From contig OW799234.1 of assembly GCA_941918925.1 (NCBI GenBank), positions 68,071,043 through 68,135,042 on the forward strand: a stretch of 64,000 bases of DNA, read 5' to 3'. The translations under genes were made by a program, and so were the position numbers. Every line of letters begins with the position of its first letter. The first letter of the stretch is position 1. Below the pieces are notes generated by a model. The model made no database searches. It worked only from the letters and a program-made list of their open reading frames with translations, and was not told the DNA's origin. This DNA is from Phyto melanocephala. Taxonomy: Eukaryota; Arthropoda; Insecta; Diptera; Rhinophoridae. Positions 1-11,692 of the stretch are shown here, one piece after another.

Positions 1-288
1 AAACACAAAATTTTGCTGTGAATTATTTTTTGAAATTTTTTCTTTTTTGTGCAATTTATGTAAAATATATATATATATATATATATTTTTTTTTTGATAT
101 TTTCAATGCTGCGATTTAAAGGTAACATGTTGTAACGGTTGCCGACTTTGTCTTCTTTTTTCCTTATATAATTTTAGATCGGCTTTAGTAGCTTTATGGT
201 CTTCAAGGCTCGTTGAATGCTAAAACTGCACAGGTTAGTAATACTATGTTGACACCAAAGACCAACAACAAGTTTTCAGTTAGATTTT
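1..288. other. AT-rich leader, no gene
   Basis: A short (TA)n tract lies near 66-86. Nothing else is recognisable before the first mobile element. Confidence 0.5.
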
Positions 289-1063
289 TATACCCTTCAC
301 CTGTGGTGCACAAGGGTATATATAGCTTTGTCATTCCGTTTGTAATTTCTACAATTTTCATTTCCGACCCCATAAAGTATATATTTTCTGAAAGCTTATG
401 AATAGAGGAGTCGATTAAGCCCTGACCGTCTGTCCGTCTGTCCGTCTGTCCGTCTGTCCGTCTATCCGTCTGCCCGTCTGTCCGTGTGTTGGTTGAAATC
501 AACTTTTAGAAGCAACTATATGTTCCTCAGATCTGTATATGGTATCAATCTCTTGGAAATATCCAGGAATGAATCGCTATTGAAATTCAGCACAACCGCC
601 CCATAACTTTCTGAGATATGAGCAGAAAACCACGACCACCTCGTTTTTTTTTCACAATTACAACAACAATATACATACATACATACATGTAAAAAACATA
701 CCAAACAAAAAAAATTACAAAAAAAAAATATTAAAAATAAGAAAAAAAATAATAAAAAAAGCTACAAAAAAAAATTTTAAAAAATTTTAAAAAAAAATTT
801 TTTTAAAATTTTTCTAAAAAAATTTTTTAAAAAAAATTAAAAAATAAATAAAAAAAATAATAAAATATAAATAATATATTAAATAAAATAAAATAAAATT
901 TTTTTGGCTCAGCTGGGATTCGATGCCACATTTATTCTAACGTGTACGTATGCACGTATTTTATATGGGATGAATGGTGATACAAACAATTGTTATTGCA
1001 TGACTACACGTTGTGAAGGGTATATAAGATTCGGCACGGCCGAATATAGCACTGTTACTTGTT
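289..1063 (+). mobile_element. DINE-1/mini-me-like element, subfamily 1
   Basis: Non-coding, Helentron-type element. It opens with TATACCCTTCAC and a small hairpin closing at GGGTATATATAG, then the block CCGACCCCATAAAGTATATA, then a GTCT/GTCC microsatellite at about 425-485. An A/T-only spacer follows (about 700-900), then the conserved block GGCTCAGCTGGGATTCGATG. It ends with the hairpin ATTCGGC-ACG-GCCGAAT and TTACTTGTT. Paired TA and GTCY microsatellites define the dipteran mini-me/DINE-1 group, which is thought to be mobilised by Helentron proteins (established knowledge). No transposase is encoded. Open frames across the GTCY run only read repetitive TDRRTDGQ and are not genes. It is nearly the same sequence as the copy at 8.64 kb. 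Confidence 0.85.
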
Positions 1064-1190
1064 TTTTTTCTATTATTTTCATGGCTGTATGAATCCATAT
1101 ATTAAGCGTGACCCAACCATAATGCACGCTATTAATTGTGAGTGACACTTTAAAACCAAGTTTTTTGCCCGACTTAATTTGACATTTCTT

Positions 1191-1580
1191 TGTTTCAGTG
1201 TTTGACAAATGCAACCATGGAGATATGCACAATTGAGCAACTCGTTTAGATTGTTGAAGCCTTTTACAAAAATCAGCGTTCAAATCAAAATGCACTCCGT
1301 GATTTTTTTGTTCACCAAATCGTGAGAATTGTGCGCAAATTTCAACTAACTGCGTCTGTAAAAAATGTGAGAACGCCGTGCATGCTGGTATTTTTAAATA
1401 AAAAGTGCACATCAATAAGCCAAGAACAATTCAAAAGCTAAAGGATGTGATTATTTGTCAATATAACGAAATTGAACCTCAATTAGGTCTCAGTGTCATT
1501 GAAAATATACTTCATCGGATTAAAGTATGACACCGAAGATGTGACAAGGATTTTGCCGATATGTTCGATCACATATACAT
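1191..1580 (+). pseudogene. mariner transposase N-terminal remnant
   Basis: From 1217 one frame reads MEICTIEQ, then after a stop IVEAFYKNQRSNQNALRDFF and a later IVRKFQLTASVKN. This matches the N-terminal helix-turn-helix region of insect mariner transposases (E-Q-R-V-x-I-V-x-x-F-Y-x-N-x-x-S), the part that binds the terminal repeats. Stops and frameshifts interrupt it, and no catalytic D-x-D block follows. It lies directly downstream of the DINE-1-like copy. Terminal repeats were not found. Confidence 0.6.
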
Positions 1581-1689
1581 AATTATCACAGATACTTCTA
1601 TGATAATAAAAAATATTAAGTCAATTCTCTAAAACTTTTAACATTTTTCCGAAATCATGACAATACGATACTAAGGACCTTTTGTAAAT

Positions 1690-2249
1690 ACACCTATTAT
1701 GTTTTATATTTTAATTTATTTTTAAAAAAATCGTCAATAAATTTTATTTAAAAGTGAACTGTAATATTACAGAACTCTCTACTACTTGTTCGTGTAGTTG
1801 TATGTAATAGGAAATGTTTTGTTTCTTTTTTCTTTTGTTGATACGTATGTACATAAATAAGTACTTCTAAGTATGATAATACACTTGACACGTACTAAAT
1901 AATTACATATAAACAAGTAGGTATATGTATGTAATTGTATAACTTACGACGTCAATACGTGAAAACAACAAAATTAAAAGATGGACAGACCGGCCCATTC
2001 GAGTTAAATCTAAAAACACAAACAGCAATTTCACATACGCTCCAATCAATTGTATATGAGAAAGTGTAATCAATGTGCACTGGCAGCGTTTGAGGAATTT
2101 ATTGTCTTAATGACTTCCTATTCAACGGTTTTTTTTTTTTTTTTTTTTGCAAAATAAATGTAACTTAGCAACAGTTTATTTGTTTTAATAATTGGAACGG
2201 ATAAATAAGAGTTAAATTTTTTAAACTAAATTGCAATTTTAATAGCTTA
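1690..2249. other. no gene seen
   Basis: AT-rich DNA with a T20 run near 2129-2148. No open frame or repeat boundary is recognised. Confidence 0.4.
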
Positions 2250-2251
2250 TA

Positions 2252-3016
2252 CAGGGTGGGATCGCCTATAAAAAAAAGTACTAAATATTTTTTATTTATA
2301 TATCGTCTAAATTTCTTGATCTTTTTTATTGATTATATATGATTTTTTCAAGCTTGAGATAAATTTTTCAATTTGAAATTGTTTTGAATTTGTTTCTTGT
2401 TTTTATAAAATTTGTATACATATTGCCCTGAAGAATCTACCCATTGTTTGGAAGCGAAATATTGGTTAATAATAAATAATTTTTTTATAAAAAAACTAAA
2501 AAAGTTGATCTGAAGCTTGAAAATATCATATACTTATAATATTTTTTATTTCTTTAAATTATGGTTTTATTGGAAAAGTTAAACTTTTTTATTTAAACAT
2601 AAAAACACAATATTACTCAAATAACTACCACGATCACACGTCCGATAAATCTTCAGTTCCTGAGAACGATGAAGAGCTGATGTTGATGAATGTTCTTTCT
2701 TGTTTATTCTCAGCCACAATAGCATTGCTCTCGACTAAACGCACTGTACGAGAACGTCCACGGGATGCCTTGTCAAATATCGATCCATTTTCATATAGGT
2801 ACTTGCTTTACAAATTGACTCACTAACTATACTGAAGGCCGATCTCTTCTCAAAACTTTTCCACGTAAATTTCTTTGGAAGTAAGTCCTTCATATTTCCC
2901 AATTTTTTTCGAGCGTATAGCGTTCAATTTTGCAAATTAAAAAATTAATGTTATCCAACCTTTGAAAGTCAAAATAATCGGTAGCTCAAATTTAGAATTT
3001 CAAATGGCCCACCCTG
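2252..3016 (-). mobile_element. mariner-like element, decayed, TIR CAGGGTGGG
   Basis: A 765-bp element flanked by TA on both sides (2250-2251 and 3017-3018). The terminal inverted repeats begin CAGGGTGGG. Around 2640-2775 the minus strand reads GSIFDKASRGRSRTVRLVES, which is the linker after the second helix-turn-helix of mariner transposases (typically G-R-P-R-T-V-R-T-x-E-N). Most of the transposase is missing or unreadable, so this is an internally deleted copy. The TA duplication and TIRs are directly visible; family assignment rests on the short protein match. Confidence 0.7.
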
Positions 3017-3139
3017 TATTAGCTTGACCTGTTTGTAGAACGTATGTATGTACCAAAGAACAGTAGTTATAGATTTTAATAAAAGTTTTGATTGTTCAAG
3101 ACTTCATCTATAAACAGAGGGAGTATCTCTGTTAAAGCT

Positions 3140-3365
3140 AGCTTCAAAATCAAGGCATATTATTTCATCTTGTAACTGCAGTTCGGAGAGAATTTTTTTG
3201 TTTATATATTTTATATAGGAAATTCAACATTTGAAATTAATGAGAAAGCAGAGAAAATTGTTTTTATCTACAGACTTTGACAGATAAAACTTAAGAAAAG
3301 TGAAAAAAAAAAATTAACACAAGACTACCTGATGAATAAACAAAGAAAAATAAAGAAATTTTAAT
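3140..3365. repeat. dispersed repeat E, copy 1
   Basis: This shares an extended match with 63690-63900: a segment with TTTTTTTGTTTATAT, then GTTTTTATCTA, a GACAG motif and AGACTACCTGAT. It encodes no recognisable protein. The class is unknown; the two copies sit near opposite ends of the window in the same orientation. Confidence 0.55.
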
Positions 3366-3369
3366 ATCA

Positions 3370-5013
3370 GCTGTTTCTCTCCCATACGTAGTACGAGTAA
3401 TGGCTGTGACCTAACTTTGAATTCTATTTTCTACAGATACGAACAGAACGAAAAAGCTACAACAAACCACACATTCAGATTTTAAATTGAACAGAAACAA
3501 AACAGCTGATTTATAACAGCACAAAACGTATAAGGGTCATTTCACCTCAAGTGTACCTACTTTTGAAATCGATGTCTTCCGATTTGCACCAGCTCAAGAA
3601 TTCTCTGAGATATAGGGCGTCAAAATTTGACAATTTGGTCAAGTTGTGTTTCTTCTCATAATAATTTTTTTTATTTTTTTAAATGGGTTTTTTTTTTTTT
3701 TTTGCTCAAAAGAAAGCTTAGGGCTTTTCCTCTAAGAGCTTTAAGGACGCTTAGTGGGATGCGAGTGGGAAATATTTTGTCACTCAGTACAAAGATTTTT
3801 ATATGCACTATTTTTAATTATTTCCTATTTGTGTGCAAGCGTTTCTAAAACCTTAAAAATTAAACATATACTAAGAAACTAGATAAATTTGCCTTTCCAA
3901 CGGTATGTAACATACCTAATTAAGCTTCCATACCTTCGATACTCTATTACCAACAATATGTTAGCCTCATTAATAAAATCATTTTTTGGCTATAGAAATT
4001 TTGAAAATTATTTATTATTGTCAGAAAGAGAAACAAATATATTCATACCTCAAGTTCATTTTGTTTTATAGTTCAAAAATTGAACTAAGAGCCTAACTGA
4101 ACTAAAATATTGAACTAGATCATTTAGTTCAATCAACTAAATCGTTCATGAACTACACAACTGTTTTGCGTTTGTAAATGACAGAGGTAGGGTCGGGTTA
4201 AAAGGAACAAATTTGTTCGTATTTGAGTACAAACTTGCTTCTTTTCACTATTGCTTTTTCTTTTCCTTCTTTGCGACGCAGACTTTTTTTACTATTTGTT
4301 GTTGGTCTCTCTGAGAAAGATGACAAAACTTACGCAAGTAAATTTTTTGTGTCTAAACATGAAAACAAGTTTGAAAGAAAATAAATAAAAATAAAAAATA
4401 TGCTGGCGCAAGTCAATTGTCTAATGATATGTCGCTATTCCTTACTTAACTATTACATGTGGTTTTTTTATTGCGTTGAATTTTTGGATTTGTGAATAAA
4501 ATATGAACATGCGACTAAAAGAAGTAAACAAAGCATGAACTACGAGCAAGAAATTTGTATATAAACTTACTTAGATAATTAAGGATTTAACAGATTTTTT
4601 TTATATATGGAGACATGATAAATATACGCTAATCTTGATTAAAATAATACAAATATATTTTTCAGCTAAAATATCAATATGCAGTATTGTTTCTTTAATT
4701 AAACTGTCAAAGAATTACCTTAGTTTATATCCAAAAGCACGCTTTGAAGAAAAATGCTTGTTAAACAAGCGACTGAGCTGAAATTGTTTATTTTTTAAAT
4801 AATTTATTCAAAATGTCGTTGTCTCAATTACTTGTTTCATTAAATAGTTCGGCAATTGTTTCTGTTCCTTTTTGATAAAATATCGTCATACCGTTACAGT
4901 CTGCTTTTAAAAAAGAGAGCTTAAATACTTGCATGTTTTGCAGGCTTGTTTTGTATTTTCGTAAATTTTAATTAAAATTTTACGAGATCTATACAAAACA
5001 CAATATGTGAATT
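3370..5013. other. no gene seen
   Basis: AT-rich. A cluster of TTGAACTA/TAGTTCAA motifs at about 4072-4155 could be a decayed palindromic MITE. Open frames here are short and have no recognisable motif. Confidence 0.4.
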
Positions 5014-5172
5014 CACAAGGTGTCCCAAGTGTCGTATTGTCATAATGACATAATTTTCCAAAAATTTTCAAATAAATAAAAAGTATTGTGTATTGTTTAC
5101 GGTACAATAAAATTTCAAAGCCTTTTAGAATATAAAAATGTTATGGCAACACGACACTTAAGACACCTTTTG
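5014..5172. mobile_element. short MITE with CACAAGGTGTC ends
   Basis: A 159-bp inverted-repeat unit: the left arm begins CACAAGGTGTCCCAAGTGTC and the right arm, complemented, begins CAAAAGGTGTCTTAAGTGTC. The right side is followed by TA; the left flank is not TA, so the duplication is not clean. A related single arm (CACAAGGTGTC) occurs near 34060. Non-coding; mobilising transposase unknown. Confidence 0.55.
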
Positions 5173-5174
5173 TA

Positions 5175-6354
5175 TTAGTCAAACAAAACGATTTTATTGA
5201 GCAAAATTCTTTGTGTTTTGGGCACATAGTTTCTATTTTATTATTTATATTTTATTTATAAATTAAAAACACTCTCTTTAATGCATTTTGACAAAGAGCA
5301 AAAAAATTTAATAAAATTATTCAAATACTTTTTGGTAAAACCAAAACAAACAAACAAGATTTAAGACAACAACAATAAAGCCAAAAAAAAATAGTTAAGA
5401 TCGTTGTACAAACCACACGACTATAACGCGGCATTTACTTTTAATCTTTGGTTTATTTTTATTATTTTTTTTTTATTTTAACTGCCGTTTTTTGCATAAA
5501 TTTAAAGAAAAAAAACGTTTTAAACGAGAATATTTTGTTATATTCAAGAGACTTGTGATATATAGATATTTAGTGGGTGGTTTTCGAAGTGATGGAAGAG
5601 TGAGACGTTAAAACTAGATGGTGGCGTTAGAATAACAATATTTTATTGTTGTTATTGTTAGCAATGTCGACGTGCTCGTAGTAGCAAAATCTTGTTTACA
5701 GTATTTCTAAATTAAAAAAAAAAAACTAAACAAATTTTAGTATTTTTTTTAATTTCTATTATTTATTTTAAATAATTTGATTTGTTGGATTTTCAATAAA
5801 GCGACTAACTACGTTTTCGGCGATCGTTTGGATACCATACACGGTCTTAAATAGACTAGAGTTTATTATTTGTTCCAAAAATGCGTAACCAACAAAATGG
5901 GTAGGCTCTGAGGGATTTCTACAGCCAAAAGACAAACGCTCAGACACACATAAAACCACAAAGCTTTAGCGAAAAATAATAAAGCAGGAGAGCGTGATTT
6001 ATTGCTGGCCTTAACAACAACAGAAGAGATAACGTTCAAACAGTAGAGAACAAAGTTTTTTAAAATAATTAGTGTTGCAGTAACAGAAAAAATTGAGTAT
6101 TGATTGCATGTCTTGCGCTACCTAAAGCCAGGCGGTAGTTAACAAACTTTGCTGACTACACTTAGTCAGTTAATCGAATAGCCAGACAACTAAGTAGCAA
6201 GCAGAAGCAGCAACAGCAGTCATAATCATCTAGCCATTCATTCAGCAAATATTTATTGCTCTGTCGCCAATAATATACAGTGGGATAGGATCGAGTGTAA
6301 TGTAATTGATTTTTTATTTAAAGCAGAGAGTTATTTAAAACTTTTGTAGTTTTT
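5175..6354. other. no gene seen
   Basis: Slightly more complex sequence than the spacers, with CAG/CAA-rich stretches near 6200-6230 that resemble fly untranslated or regulatory DNA. No coding exon can be supported. Confidence 0.35.
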
Positions 6355-7274
6355 TTACCCTCAACACAGTAAAAAAGGGTATATATAGGTTTGTCATTCC
6401 GTGTGAATTTTCTACAATTCACATTTCCGAACCCATAAAGTATATATTTTCTGAAAGCTTATGAATAGGGCAGATTAAGCTCTGTAAGTCTGTCCTTCTG
6501 ACCGTCTGCCCGTGTGTATGTTAAAATCAACTTTTTGAAGCCCCCCGACATCGCCTGGACCCAGGTGAGCAATGAGAAATAAACCAGGACCACCTCGTTT
6601 TTTTTCACAACAACAACATACATACATACAAACGTGGTATACTTATTAGAGCTAAAAGAAAATTTTTTTTATATATTTTTTTATTTTTTTTTAATTGTTT
6701 TTTTTTTTAATTTTTAATATTTTTTTTTTTATTTATTTTTGTTTATTTAATATATTATTTGTATTTTTATTTAATTATTACATTTTTTTTATACCCTTCA
6801 CCTGTGGTGCACAAGGGTATATATAGGTTTGTCATTCCGTGTGAAATTTCTACAATTTTCATTTCCGACCCCATAAAGTATATATTTTCTGAAAGCTTAT
6901 GAATAGGGGAGTCGATTAAGCTCTGTCAGTCTGTCCGTCTGACCGTCTGTCCGTCTGTCCGTGTGTATGTTGAAATCAACTTTTTGAAGCCCCCCGACAT
7001 AGGTTGGACCCGGATAAGGTATTAAAATATCAGAAATATTCGGGAGTAGATCGGTATTGAAAATCAGAAACATCGGTACATAAACAACTGAGATATGAGC
7101 AAAAACCCACGACCACCTCGATTTTTTTTTCACAAAAACAACATTACAACAACAACATACATACATACAAACGTGTATACTGGTTAGAGAAAACGTGGCA
7201 TCGAATCCCAGCTGAGCCAAAAAAATTTTTTTTTTAATTTTTTTTTAATTTTTTTTTTTATTTTTTATTTAATA

Positions 7275-8093
7275 CTAGCCAAACCCGGCGCGCGTTGCTA
7301 CGCCCCTTAATGAATCGAAATGCATTCTGAATTTTAATTGAATATCAAGTGAAAAAACCTAAAATTTTATTTTTTTATGGGCGTGGCATTGCCCACTTTT
7401 CTAGTCACAAAATTGTAAAGTCATAACAGCTCAATATGTGTGCAAAGTTTCAGAAGAATTGGACCAGTGCAAGTACCTCAAAATTAAAATTGTTTTTATG
7501 GGCGTGGCCCTGCCCACTTTTTTTATCACGAAATTGTAAAGTCATAACAGCTCAATATGTGTGCAAAGTTTCAGAATAATCGGTCAAGTGCAAGTACTTC
7601 AAAATGATACCTTTTTTTATGGGCGTGGCACTGCCCACTTTTCTAATCACGAAATTATTTAGTCATGATAGCTCAATCTGTGTGCAAAGTTTCAGAAAAA
7701 TCAGTCTGGTGCAAATACCTCAAAATTATAGCCTTTTTTTATGGGCGTGGCCCCGCCCACTTTTTTAGTCACAAAATTATAAAGTCACGACAGCTTAATA
7801 TGTGTGCACAGTTTCAGAAAAATCGGTCCAGTGCAAGTGCCTCAAAATTAAAACTTTTTTAGGGGCGTGGCCCCGCCCACTTTTCTTATCACGAAATTAT
7901 TTAGTCATGACAGCTCGATATGTGTACAAAGTTTCATAAAAATCGGTCAAGTGCAAGTAGCTAAAACTGATAACTAATTTTTTATGGGCGTGGCCCCGCC
8001 CACTTTTTTTCATCCATAAACACTCCCCGGTATGTGTACAACAACTTACCAAAGTTTGAGCCCGATCGGTTTTACAGTTTCAGAGTCTATAGC

Positions 8094-8152
<59 letters not shown>

Positions 8153-8172
8153 TTCACTTTTATATATATAGA
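7275..8172 (-). mobile_element. Helitron, non-autonomous
   Basis: Read on the minus strand it begins TCTATATATATAAAAGTGAA, with a GTGTGT run close behind, and ends in a GC-rich stem region followed by CTAG. It lies between an A (7274) and a T (8173). TC...CTRR ends and insertion into AT without duplication are the Helitron hallmarks (established knowledge). Removing it restores the spacer TTTAATA-TATTATTT seen in other DINE-1-like copies, a clean empty site. The interior is about six degenerate units of roughly 125 bp, each with GGGCGTGGC...GCCCAC and GTGCAAAGTTTCAGAAAAAT. No protein is encoded. Confidence 0.85.
8097..8148 (+). repeat. (AC)n microsatellite inside Helitron
   Basis: A pure AC run at the 5' end of the Helitron. 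Other copies have the same run at different lengths (about 54360 and 61090), so it belongs to the element. Confidence 0.9.
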
Positions 8173-8187
8173 TATTATTTATATTTT

Positions 8188-9763
8188 TATACCCTTCACA
8201 CAGTGAAAAAGGGTATATATAGGTTTGTCATTCCGTGTGAAATTTCTACAATTTTGATTTCCGACCCCATAAAGTATATATTTTCTGAAAGCTTATGAAT
8301 AGCGGAGTCGATTAAGCCCTGTCAGTCTGTCCGTCTGTCCGTCTGTCCGTCTGTCCGTCTGACCGTCTGACCGTCTGTCCGTCTGTCCGTGTGTATGTTG
8401 AAATCAACTTTTTGAAGCCCCCCGACATCGCTCGGGACTCGCTTGGACAAAAACAACATTACAACAACAACATACATACATACAAACGTGTATACTGGTT
8501 AGAGAAAACGTGGCATCGAATCCCAGCTGAGGCAAAAAAAATTTTTTTTTATTTTTTTATATTTTTTTTTTTAATTTTTTTTTTATTTTTTTTTTATTTT
8601 TTATTTATAATATTATTTATATTTTTATTATTTTTTTTTATACCCTTCACCTGTGGTGCACAAGGGTATATATAGCTTTGTCATTCCGTTTGTAATTTCT
8701 ACAATTTTCATTTCCGACCCCATAAAGTATATATTTTCTGAAAGCTTATGAATAGAGGAGTCGATTAAGCCCTGACCGTCTGTCCGTCTGTCCGTCTGTC
8801 CGTCTATCCGTCTGTCCGTCTTTCCGTCTGCCCGTCTGTCCGTGTGTTGGTTGAAATCAACTTTTAGAAGCAACTATATGTTCCTCAGATCTGTATATGG
8901 TATCAATCTCTTGGAAATATCCAGGAATGAATCGCTATTGAAATTCAGCACAATCGCCCCATAACTTTCTGAGATATGAGCAAAAAACCACGACCACCTC
9001 GTTTTTTTTCACAATTACAACAACAACATACATACATACATACATGTAAAAAACATACCAAACAAAAAAAAATTACAAAAAAAAAATATTAAAAATAAGA
9101 AAAAAATAATAAAAAAAACTACAAAAAAAAAATTTTAAAAAAATTTAAAAAAAAATTTTAAAAAATTTTTTAAAAATTTAAAAAAAAAATTTTTTAAAAA
9201 AATTTAAAAAAAATTTGAAAAAAAATATAAAAAAAATAAAAAAATATAAATAATATATTAAATAAAATAAAATAAAATTTTTTTGGCTCAGCTGGGATTC
9301 GATGCCACATTTATTCTAACGTGTACGTATGCACGTATTTTATATGGGATGAATGGTGATACAAACAATTGTTATTGCATGACTACACGTTGTGAAGGGT
9401 ATATAAGATTCGGCACGGCCGAATATAGCACTGTTACTTGTTTAATTTTTTTTTTAATATTTTTTTTTGTTTTATATTTATTATATATATTTTAATTATT
9501 TAAAAAAATTTTTTTTTTTAAATTTTTTTTTTAAATTTTTTTTTTTTAATTTTTTTTTTTAAATTTTTTTTTTTAAATTTTTTTTTAAACATACATACGT
9601 AAATTTATAATTTTACAATGGGATATTTTTATATATGTATGTTTTTTATATGTATGTACGTATTTCATATGGGATGGTGATTCAAACTATTGTTATTGCA
9701 TGACTACACGTTGTGAAGGGTATATAAGATTCGGCACGGCCGAATATAGCGCTTTTACTTGTT
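8188..9763 (+). mobile_element. third DINE-1-like copy (nested)
   Basis: Begins TATACCCTTCACACAG, with an expanded GTCY run (about 8330-8390). The part after the GTCY run is shortened relative to complete copies. The spacer is interrupted at 8639 by the fourth copy, and the 3' hairpin end lies at about 9725-9763 (TTTTACTTGTT). Confidence 0.7.
8639..9442 (+). mobile_element. innermost DINE-1-like copy, subfamily 1
   Basis: A complete copy nearly identical to the one at 289-1063, including the variant GCAACTATATGTTCCTCAGA and the CACTGTTACTTGTT end. As the innermost copy it is the youngest of the nest. Confidence 0.8.
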
Positions 9764-10294
9764 ATTATTATTTTTTATTATTATTTTTTTTAAAATTTTT
9801 TTTTAAATTTTTTTTTATTTTTTTGTTTTATATATATTGTACATAATAATTTTTTTTTAAATTTTTTTTTTAAATTTTTTTAAAAAATTTTTTTTTTTTT
9901 TTGTTTTTTTAACATACATACGTGAATTTATAATTTTACAATGGGACGTTTTTATATATGTATGTTTTTATATGTATGTACGTATTTCATATGGGATGAA
10001 TGGTGACACAAACCACTGTTATTGCATGACTACACGTTGTGAGGGGTATATAGAAGATTCGTCACGGCCGAATATAGCGCTCTTACTTGTTTTTATATTT
10101 TTTTTTTAAATTTTTTTTTATTTTTTTTTTGTTTATTTTTTTTTTAATATATTATTTATATTTTTATTATTTTTTTTTAATTTTTTTTTTAAATATTTTT
10201 TTTTGTTTTATATTTATTATATATATTTTAATTATTTTTTTAAAATTTTTTTTTTAATTTAATTTTTAAATTTTTTTTTATTTTTTTTTAAATG

Positions 10295-10328
<34 letters not shown>

Positions 10329-10488
10329 ACATACGTAAATTTATAATTTTACAATGGGATGTTTTTATATATTATGTTTTTTATATGTATGTACGTATAT
10401 CATATGGAATCATATTGTTATTGCATGACTACACGTTGTGAAGGGTATATAAGATTCGGCACGGCCGAATATAGCGCTCTTACTTGTT

Positions 10489-10828
10489 GAAAACGCAATT
10501 TGTACTAACAAATTTGATTCAACATGCATTACATTGTTAGTTTTCTGTTTTGCTTTGTTTCACATGAATATTTTAGTAGCAACAGTAAACGATTATAAAG
10601 GCTTCTTAAGTCTTAGCGTTGCTGAATCCGTACTCTAATGTAACGCACTATAAGCAAGTTGGTACAGTTAATGAACGTTTAAAACGTACATATATTTTTG
10701 AAATACATAAACAAAACAAAATTAAAATATTAACATAAAACAATTTAAAAATATCTTCTAAACAAGCTTGTGTTAATTTAATTAAAGGTTTAATGGATTA
10801 AGAATTGTTTTTAAACAATTTGCTTTAT
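10489..10828. other. no gene seen
   Basis: AT-rich sequence between two DINE-1-like elements; nothing recognised. Confidence 0.4.
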
Positions 10829-11692
10829 TATACCCTTCACACAGTGAAAAAGGGTATATATAGGTTTGTCATTCCGTGTGAAATTTCTACAATTTTCATT
10901 TCCGACCCCATAAAGTATATATTTTCTGAAAGCTTATGAATAGGGGAGTCGATTAAGCCCTGTCAGTCTGTCAGTCTGTCCGTCTGTCCGTCTGACCGTC
11001 TGTCCGTGTGTATGTTGAAATCAACTTTTTGAAGCCCCCCGACATAGGTTGGACCCAGGTAAGGTATTAAAATATCAGAAATATTCTGGAGTAGATCGGT
11101 ATTGAAAATCAGAAACATCGGTACATAAACAACTGAGATATGAGCAAAAACCCACGACCACCTCGATTTTTTTTTCACAAAAACAACATTACAACAACAA
11201 CATACATACATACAAACGTGTATACTGGTTAGAGAAAACGTGGCATCGAATCCCAGCTGAGCCAAAAAAATTTTTTTTTAAATTTTTTTTTAAATTTTTT
11301 TTTTTAATTTTTTTTTTTATTTTTTTTTTTTATTTTTTATTTAATATATTATTTATATTTTTATTATTATTTTTTATTTTTTTTTTAATTTTTTTTTTTT
11401 TTTTTTTTGTTTTATATATATTATATACATAATAATTTTTTTTTAATTTTTTTTTAAATTTTTTTTTAAATTTTTTAAAAAAATTTTTTTTTTTTTTTTT
11501 TTGTTTTTTTTTAACATACATACGTGAATTTCTAATTTTACAATGGGACGTTTTTATATATGTATGTTTTTATATGTATGTACGTATATCATATGGGATG
11601 AATGGTGACACAAACCACTGTTATTGCATGACTACACGTTGTGAAGGGTATATAAGATTCGGCACGGCCGAATATAGCGCTCTTACTTGTTT
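10829..11692 (+). mobile_element. complete DINE-1-like element, subfamily 2
   Basis: An uninterrupted copy of about 865 bp that shows the family layout. Order: TATACCC start hairpin, CCGACCCCATAAAGTATATA block, GTCY run (about 10965-11010), CCCCCCGACATAGGTTGGAC, the GGCTCAGCTGGGATTCGATG block (complement), an A/T-only spacer (about 11265-11510), ACATACATACGTGAATTT, the 7-bp-stem hairpin ATTCGGC/GCCGAAT and CTCTTACTTGTT. Its spacer is the reference for the insertions at 7275 and 8188. Confidence 0.85.

Larger units (their letters stand above)
6790..10091 (+). mobile_element. second DINE-1-like copy (nested), subfamily 2
   Basis: Starts TATACCCTTCACCTG, with the GTCY run at about 6925-6960, the subfamily-2 internal sequence (CCCCCCGACATAGGTTGGAC) and the GGCTCAGCTGGGATTCGATG block (as its complement) at about 7198-7218. 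Its A/T spacer was invaded by a Helitron at 7275 and then by another DINE-1-like copy at 8188. Its 3' hairpin end is at about 10050-10091, where the arm reads GATTCGTCACGGCCGAAT (one mismatch). Confidence 0.75.
6355..10488 (+). mobile_element. outermost DINE-1-like copy of a four-copy nest
   Basis: Its 5' end (6355 to about 6785) has the GGGTATATATAGG start, the CATAAAGTATATA block and a short GTCY run. Its AT-rich spacer is interrupted at about 6790 by another copy. The matching 3' part (conserved ACATACATACGTAAATTT, then the ATTCGGCACGGCCGAAT hairpin and TTACTTGTT) resumes at about 10322-10488. Pairing of ends follows nesting order: four 5' ends (6355, 6790, 8188, 8639) and four 3' ends (9442, 9763, 10091, 10488). 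Confidence 0.75.

Noticed and set aside
203..502. Open frame encoding repeated TDRRTDGQ
   Set aside because: It is a translation of the GTCY microsatellite and non-coding DINE-1 blocks; the same frame recurs wherever the repeat does (for example 8628-8873).
6897..7220. About 100-residue frame starting MAQLGFDATFSLTS, repeated at 10963-11265 and 38989-39291
   Set aside because: Recurrence reflects conserved nucleotide blocks of the element; the frame runs into the microsatellite and has no protein-like constraint that I can see.
8397..8675. Hydrophobic Phe/Leu-rich frame that looks like a membrane protein
   Set aside because: Translation of poly-T spacer DNA.
11330..11521. Open frame rich in Lys, Asn and Phe
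   Set aside because: Translation of the A/T-only spacer of a DINE-1-like element.
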